24,009 bases of DNA from NCBI GenBank assembly GCA_008931825.1, contig QXVZ01003880.1, positions 1 through 24,009 of the forward strand. Direction: 5' to 3'. A model generated the notes under the pieces. The model was not told the DNA's origin, searched no databases, and worked only from the letters and a program-made list of their open reading frames with translations. Source of the DNA: Phallusia fumigata (taxonomy: Eukaryota; Chordata; Ascidiacea; Phlebobranchia; Ascidiidae). Of the stretch, positions 19,334 through 24,009 are shown one piece after another. The translations under genes were made by a program, and so were the position numbers. How positions within the stretch are numbered: position 1 is the stretch's first letter; each line of letters begins with the position of its first letter.

Positions 19334-19336
19334 TTA

Positions 19337-19680
19337 TAGTTTAATCGATGGAACCAAAATGCGACAACCCCTTAAACAGAATACAACAACAAAGTTGACT
19401 AAATCAATTTCATCATAACACACNTTTTAAAAATTTCACGTAATACAAAATTTCAAATTTCACGTCTCATCGTGGAAGGGAACCCATAATATTTATCCGA
19501 GTTCGCCCGTTACAACCCAAACTAGATAGAACTGCTTCTCTTCTCTATGGAAAAAATTCGGACTAAAGCTGTTTTTTCCATTTAAAATGAGAATTAGAAA
19601 AAATAGTCTTATCCAACGTACAAAGTCAATTATTTTGGATTAGATAAAAACTTTACTTCCAACTGTAAGTTACATGTTTG
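19337..19680. other. no gene recognised; one ambiguous base
   Basis: AT-rich spacer with a single N at 19424. No supported content. Confidence 0.45.
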
Positions 19681-19772
19681 CGCATATCTAAAACTAGGAT
19701 CTGCCATAAAGATTTAATGCAGATCAACGATAACGGCACACTCATATATGAATCATACTATGCTAGGCCTGC
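19681..19772 (+). repeat. ~95-bp inverted repeat, right arm
   Basis: Inverted partner of 18063-18155; the exact core is 19729-19754. It is about 75 bp from tRNA-like sequence 2. A plus-strand frame reads NDNGTLIYESYY, sharing NDNGTLIYES with the left arm. Confidence 0.8.
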
Positions 19773-19845
19773 AAGAGGCGTTATACCGAATCATAGACGC
19801 CCTTTCAAGAATTTTTGTTCACCAAGGCATAGCTAGAAAAATATA

Positions 19846-19918
19846 GCCTGCGGTGGGATTCGAACCCACGACATGAGCCTATCCGGGGTTGGCGCTCTAC
19901 CAACTGAGCTACGCAGGG
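19846..19918 (-). tRNA. tRNA-like sequence 2; cloverleaf except anticodon arm, probably tRNA-derived
   Basis: Read on the minus strand it has a 6-bp acceptor pairing (CCTGCG with CGCAGG), a D arm GCTC/GAGC with A box TAGCTCAGTTGG, a perfect T arm GTGGG/CCCAC with loop TTCGAAT, and a run of five T (19841-19837) just downstream, as in pol III terminators. The anticodon arm is abnormal: only GCC/GGC pairs cleanly, and no loop phase puts U at position 33, so I do not assign an amino acid. Closest other sequence in the window: 17957-18027. It may be a tRNA pseudogene or the head of a tRNA-derived SINE. It is better preserved than its relative. Confidence 0.6.
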
Positions 19919-20067
19919 TTGGCGGTCAGCTTGCCGAAAGTCAAATCACAGACACCGCTGTTTGTTACATGCTGCACATGTCAGCTTCAACCGGCAAGAT
20001 ATTTCTAGCCGCGCCTAGCTGACTGGAAATGCTTGGAAGGCCGACTGTGATTCGGCATAAAAAGCTT

Positions 20068-20124
20068 GCCCGTAGGCGCCTTGACTCGATTTAATTTGGC
20101 CCCAAAAAAGTTTAGACAACCCTG
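20068..20124. mobile_element. hAT-like inner element, right end only
   Basis: Ends in a terminal sequence whose inverse is CAGGGTTGTCTAAACTTTTT, followed by CTCTAGGC (20125-20132), the right-hand target copy also found in copy B. The left end is missing, because the duplication breakpoint lies inside the element. Confidence 0.75.
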
Positions 20125-20132
20125 CTCTAGGC

Positions 20133-20235
20133 AAATGGTCAGGAGAATAATGAATTGGGTTAATGTGCTAATTTGTGATAACATATGGCGGGTCAACAGA
20201 ATAAAAGACTACGGGTCGCAGTTTGCCCACCCCTG
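20133..20235. mobile_element. hAT-like outer element, right end only
   Basis: Ends with TTTGCCCACCCCTG, whose inverse CAGGGGTGGGCAAACTGCG is a typical hAT terminus, followed by GTAGAAAG (20236-20243) as in copy B. Its length (103 nt) is equal to the same piece in copy B. Confidence 0.75.
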
Positions 20236-20292
20236 GTAGAAAGCTTTGGCTTGTTGTGGCGTTTAATACTTTCAAATCGCAATTGTTGACGG

Positions 20293-20312
20293 TCATTGTT
20301 ACATAACAATGA
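20293..20312. repeat. 20-bp palindrome
   Basis: TCATTGTTA-CA-TAACAATGA: perfect 9-bp arms with a 2-nt centre. Conserved in copy B at 23032-23051. Confidence 0.9.
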
Positions 20313-20779
20313 TACTGTGATAAACGATGAATACAAAGCGAATGGAATATTTCATCCAACGCTTAACATTGAAAACGCTGCACCAAAATGTTCTCTATCA
20401 GCATTTATTGAGCTACAACTGAGCAATATGCAAGAAAATCAATATTGTTCAATTCTCATGAGTGTCTTTAGTTAATGAAAACACTATTTGTCCGCGGATG
20501 TAAAAGTTCTGTCATAGGTGTTGAAATACTGCGACACTTCTTACTACACTCTTGTGACGCAACAATAGATTGTATGGTGACGTACATTTCTCATTTTACA
20601 CTTTGTGTAATTCGGCGCCCATGTGATGGCCGTTAGTAAAATGTAGTCGGTGATGCGGCCGGCAACAATTTCTCAATGCGTTTTGACTAGCCGCCACAGG
20701 TGCCCCATATATGTGCCCCACTTCAAATGTAAACTAATAAATTCAAAATGTGAAATTTGGCTATGATTAGTTTTTGTGG

Positions 20780-21074
20780 GCAAGGTTTAATTCCGAGCTG
20801 AACGGAACAACATTTTCGCAAATTAATAGTTATCCCCTGCTAGGGAATAAAACTAGTTTATTCTAATATGGACGATATTGTAACAAAAATCTAGCAAAGA
20901 AAACGTTCTACACTGAAGTGTGCACCGTGATTAGCGGTTTCGCCAGTCACATCAATAAAAGTTTAATTACAAACTACAGTAATACCGATTTCGTTCTNTT
21001 TCGCCAGTCACATCAATAAAAGTTTAATTACAAACTACAGTAATACCGATTTCGTTCTGTGTTAAAACCAAACT
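20780..21074. other. 295-bp segment present only in copy A
   Basis: In copy B, TTTTTGTGG joins directly to TCATCCAAATATTTTT. In copy A these are separated by this segment. It holds the tandem 60-bp duplication with the N, has no clear terminal inverted repeats or target duplication, and no coding frame. It may be an insertion in A or a deletion in B. Confidence 0.7.
20938..21058. repeat. perfect 60-nt tandem duplication joined by one N
   Basis: 20938-20997 and 20999-21058 are identical over 60 nt, with the N at 20998 between them. The identity contrasts with the divergence of all other repeats in the window. It is probably an unmerged contig overlap. Confidence 0.9.
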
Positions 21075-21169
21075 TCATCCAAATATTTTTAAATCGATAA
21101 AAATAATGGTCATTGACATAAAAGTATTTCATTATATTTTACTTCACATGTAAATCTGCAAGTATTTAC

Positions 21170-21331
21170 CGGCTTCGTTAGCTTTCCCACTCCGTGACAG
21201 AGTTCCTCGACATCGTAACCTCCAATGTTACAATTCCGCAGCTCCAGCTCTTCAATGTTGTGAAGGCAACGAGCCAGTGAAGCTGCACCATGATCACCGA
21301 TGTAGTTGCGGGAGAGGTCGAGTTTCTTCAT
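21170..21331 (-). CDS. LRR exon A (ribonuclease-inhibitor/NLR-type leucine-rich repeats)
   Basis: A 162-nt exon of 54 codons on the minus strand encodes two leucine-rich repeats. The first begins MKKLDLSRNYIGDHGAASLA and the second LELRNCNIGGYDVEEL, ending in GKLTKP. LxLxxNxIGxxGAxxLAxxL is the ribonuclease-inhibitor class pattern used by NLR proteins and related cytosolic receptors. The exon is bounded by an acceptor (AAAATCAG directly before ATG) and a donor (CCG|GTAAAT). Both junctions are phase 0, so the initial ATG is probably an internal methionine, not a start. Such repeats form the concave recognition surface. The rest of the gene (N-terminal domains, other repeats) lies outside the window or was not found. 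Exon B upstream on this strand is its duplicate. Confidence 0.8.
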
Positions 21332-21500
21332 CTGATTTTAATGGAACAAACAATATCACGATTGTCACGTGCAAAATGTGCCCGCTAAACAACAAGCGCA
21401 TCCCACGTTTTATCACATAGCTCAACAAAACGTTGGTGCCGTAAAGGGAGCAAAATCAACCGACCTCCCGCCTTTATCTCAATCACATCTGGTAAGTGTG

Positions 21501-22402
21501 CACAAATATTGCAAGTTTGTATTCAATTTCCGCAGTGTCAACATACGATTAGTCATCAACGTTTATTCCCGGTAATATATGCGTCGATGAGCCATCACCA
21601 TTTTACCCCTTTAATATTCGAGTTTCAACCGAAGCACCAGCTGCCGTTTAATTATAAACTGACGAAGAACTTTCGGCGAGCTGCGTGAAATTAGTTCAAT
21701 AAAACTTACTGGCCGAGCCGAGCAGCTAGGTAGTTTGTAAAAGTTGTCTTACAACCACAAAATTAAGTGCCATAAATAAGTGATATGTCACTATATTCCT
21801 AGAAAAGTCGTTAGTCGTTTAATAAAAAGTGTTTTAGCCAAATTCGTTACATATTGACGCAGTTACCGAGTTTATTTGTTATGTTACGTTAATGTATTTT
21901 CCAGGTAATAATCCTACTGCTTGCCATATTTCTTGTGAATCAAACAGTTTTTGGAGACGATCTCGCTCTAAGCCTCGTCACAAATCTTGCATCAATATGT
22001 TACCAAATCACTCTATTAAGGAGTCAGATAAGAAGTAGTAAAAGTTTTGATAATACGAAAAAATTGATTTTTTGTTTCGAAGGTTTCTTCTTAAATAAAT
22101 AATTTATTAAACTTCGGATTTTATTGGCAAGCATTTGCATTTGTACGTTTGCTTTTATCTGTACAGATACAGTTTGTACTGTTTTGGTCTAAAACTAAAA
22201 GTTTTTGAACATTTGTATGTTACCGCATACAGGTTGTTTTTAGGCACGGTGGCGGCCACCTCTGATTTTTATAGTTCTTTTCATGGTGATTTTCTACAGG
22301 TAAACTGTTATTTGCATGAAAGCAGGATATGATTAGAAATTCATTTGCATTAAAAAACAATTGAATTGACAAGGTGACAAAACTACGTGATGCACACAAA
22401 TA
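21501..22402. other. intergenic or intronic spacer, no gene recognised
   Basis: AT-rich sequence between the two duplication copies, with no LRR-like frame and no repeat partner. If exons A and B belong to one gene this is intron. Confidence 0.5.
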
Positions 22403-22410
22403 GTATAAAG

Positions 22411-22970
22411 CAGGGGTATTTTGGCCCTCAGACCAGATTTTTATTAAATTTGACCGACGGGCCGTGAAGGTGTGAACAAGAACTATACCAACCAAATCGC
22501 ACTAGCGTCAAGCTCTACGCCAGGGGCGTCCAAATCGCAGCCCTCGAGTTTGAAACTGCCTGCGACGGCATTCCACGTGGCCAGCCTTTGCGGTTTCTAA
22601 TTGTGTTCAACATGGCACGCCAAAGTTTTGATTAAGCTTTTGGGTTAAAGCGACTTAGTTGTGACTTCAAGCAAAAGTTTTACGTGGAACCTTACTTATC
22701 GACAAGAAAGAAGAGTACATGGTTCTGACGCAACACAAATGTCATAAGGCTCTTAAGACTTGCATGCTAATTTTATTCTACTTTACTTCTTGAAAAAAAC
22801 TGGCCCGTAGGCGCCTTGACCCGATTTAAATTGGCCCCTAAAAAGTTTGGACAACCCTGCTCTAGGCAAATGGTCAGGAGAATAATGAATTGGGTTAATG
22901 TGCTAATTTGTGATAACATATGGCGGGCAAACAGAATAAAAGAATACGAGTCGCAGTTTGCCCACCCCTG
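22411..22970. mobile_element. hAT-like non-autonomous element, outer
   Basis: The left end CAGGGGTATTTTGGCCC and right end (inverse CAGGGGTGGGCAAACTGCG) are hAT-type termini. The flanking octamers GTATAAAG (22403-22410) and GTAGAAAG (22971-22978) match in 7 of 8 positions, the 8-bp target duplication of hAT transposons. The interior is interrupted by a second element. No transposase frame. Confidence 0.75.
22521..22859. mobile_element. hAT-like non-autonomous element, inner (nested)
   Basis: Lies inside the outer element. Left end CAGGGGCGTCCAAATCGCAG; right end inverse CAGGGTTGTCCAAACTTTTT. Flanking octamers CTCTACGC (22513-22520) and CTCTAGGC (22860-22867) match in 7 of 8. No coding frame for a transposase. 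Confidence 0.75.
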
Positions 22971-23031
22971 GTAGAAAGCTTTGGCTTGTTGTGGCGTTTA
23001 TTACTTTCAAATCGCGCGCGATTGTTGACGG

Positions 23032-23051
23032 TCATTGTTACATAACAATGA
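23032..23051. repeat. 20-bp palindrome
   Basis: Same perfect palindrome as 20293-20312. In this copy the sequence just before it has an extra CGCG (ATCGCGCGCGATT), itself self-complementary. Confidence 0.9.
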
Positions 23052-23591
23052 TACTGTGATAAATGATGAAAACAATCGAGTGGAATACTTAACCCAACGC
23101 TTAACATAGAAAACGTTGCACCAAATTTTTCTACAACTGAGCAATATGCATGAAAAGCAATCTTGCTAAGTTCTCATGAGTGTCATTAGCTATTAAAAAC
23201 GCTATTTGTCCGCGGAAGTAAAAGTTCTGTCATAGGTGTTGAAATACTGCGACACGTCTCACTACACTCTTGTGACGCAACAATAGATTGTATGGTGACG
23301 TACATTTTTCACATAACATTTTATGTAATTCGGCGCCCATGTGATGGCTGTTAGTAAAATGAAGTCGGTGATGCGGCCGGCAACAGTTTCTCATTGCGTT
23401 TTAACTAGCCGCCACAGGTGCCCCATATATGTGTGTAACTTCAAATGTAAACTAATAAATTCAAAATATAAAATTTGTCTATGATAAGTTTTTGTGGTCA
23501 TCCAAATATTTTTAATTCGATGAAAATAATGGTCATTGACATAAAAGTATTTCCTTATTTTTACTTCACATGTAAATCTGCAAGTATTTAC

Positions 23592-23753
23592 CGGCTTTGT
23601 TAGCTTTCCCACTCCGTGACAGAGTTCCTCGACAGCTTTATCTCCGATCTTACATCCCGTCAGCACCAGCTCTTCAATGTTGTGAACGCAACGAGCCAGT
23701 GAAGCTGCACCATGATCACCAATGTCGTTGTAGGAGAGGTCGAATTTCTTCAT
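23592..23753 (-). CDS. LRR exon B (ribonuclease-inhibitor/NLR-type leucine-rich repeats)
   Basis: A 162-nt, 54-codon minus-strand exon, duplicate of exon A. The first repeat begins MKKFDLSYNDIGDHGAASLA and the second LVLTGCKIGDKAVEEL, ending in GKLTKP. The acceptor (TTTTTTCC...AAAATCAG|ATG) and donor (CCG|GTAAAT) are conserved, phase 0 at both ends, so exon B could splice to exon A in frame. The two differ at 11 residues (4, 8, 10, 23, 30, 32, 33, 35, 38, 39 and 40). Most of these are the variable positions of the LxLxx(N/C)x strand motif or the residues just after it; structural leucines and the VEELCHGVGKLTKP end are unchanged. Both are probably parts of one receptor-like gene whose 5' part lies to the right of the window. 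Confidence 0.8.
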
Positions 23754-24009
23754 CTGATTTTAATGGAAAAAACAATATCACGATTGTCACGTGCAAATTG
23801 TGCACGCTAAACAACAAGCGCATCCCACGTTTTATCACATAGCTCAACAAAACGTTAGTGCCATAAAGGGAGCAGAATCAACGGACCTCCCGTCTTTATC
23901 TCAATCACATCTGGTATGTGTGTGTAGCATTCGCCTTTGTATTTTTATCGTCTTTTATCGTTTTAACCACGATTAACGCGTTACGTCACGCAAATCGAAC
24001 CGCTGGATG

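Larger units (their letters stand above)
20068..21500. repeat. segmental duplication, copy A (derived)
   Basis: Aligns with 22803-23923 at roughly 93-96% by eye outside indels. It starts at GCCCGTAGGCGCCTTGA, inside what is the inner hAT-like element in copy B, and ends at CAATCACATCTGGTA. It contains one LRR exon. Main differences from copy B: a 295-bp insert at 20780-21074 and a small insert near 20395-20412. Confidence 0.9.
22803..23923. repeat. segmental duplication, copy B (ancestral)
   Basis: Partner of 20068-21500. Its left part continues into complete nested hAT-like elements with target duplications on both sides, which copy A lacks. It contains LRR exon B. Confidence 0.9.

Noticed and set aside
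20005..20359. Minus-strand frames in the left part of copy A
   Set aside because: They cross hAT-like termini and the palindrome and differ from copy B by frameshifts.
21369..21575. Plus-strand frame beginning MQNVPAKQQAHPTFYH, repeated at 23791-23976
   Set aside because: It is the opposite strand of the intron upstream of the LRR exons, duplicated with them. The differences show no coding bias and the ends differ between copies.
1..24009. CRISPR array, bacterial operon or phage content
   Set aside because: No regular short repeats with unique spacers, no ribosome-binding-site-led gene strings; spliced LRR exons and eukaryotic transposons point to an animal genome.

Overview
This is eukaryotic, probably invertebrate-chordate DNA. 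It is AT-rich, has no operons or bacterial-style gene packing, and carries GT/AG-bounded leucine-rich-repeat exons, tRNA-like pol III sequences and many decayed transposons. A tunicate such as Ciona is my best guess, but this is inference; no rRNA or conserved marker gene settles it. Two single N positions (19424, 20998) show it comes from a draft assembly. Nearly all short open frames here are chance frames or shadows inside repeats. The only convincing host coding sequence is a pair of LRR exons on the minus strand near the right end.

Layout. 1-850: mostly featureless, with one possible secretory exon near 230. 855-1395: an old minus-strand repeat copy. 1808-3265: a plus-strand, frameshifted Ty3/gypsy pol remnant (RNase H, integrase zinc-binding region, integrase core, integrase C-terminal part). 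3333-4121: a degenerate minisatellite and a direct duplication. 4537-6300: two related modules, each with an RNase H C-terminal fragment and a cysteine/histidine-rich segment on the minus strand. 6705-14936: an array of diverged copies of a composite repeat. I split it into blocks W, X and Y. X occurs four times. Y occurs at least four times here and encodes the end of a gypsy-type RNase H on the minus strand.

14937-19918: sparse DNA with a repeat pair (16.35/17.3 kb), three tRNA-like sequences, a 95-bp inverted repeat pair (18.1/19.7 kb), and between those arms a 544-bp fold-back MITE with a TTA target duplication, which suggests PIF/Harbinger.

20068-23923: a segmental duplication, copy A (left) and copy B (right), each with one 162-nt LRR exon of the ribonuclease-inhibitor/NLR type on the minus strand. 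The exons are phase-compatible and lie in the same order as transcription (B then A), so they look like successive or alternative LRR exons of one gene that continues beyond the window. Copy B contains two nested hAT-like elements, each with its own 8-bp target duplication. Copy A starts inside the inner element, so A is the derived copy.

The most interesting signal is that the two LRR exons differ from each other more (19 of 162 nt, 16 of them amino-acid-changing) than the flanking intron does (about 8 of 165 nt). The changes fall on the exposed positions of the LRR beta strands. This is what diversifying selection on a recognition surface would look like.
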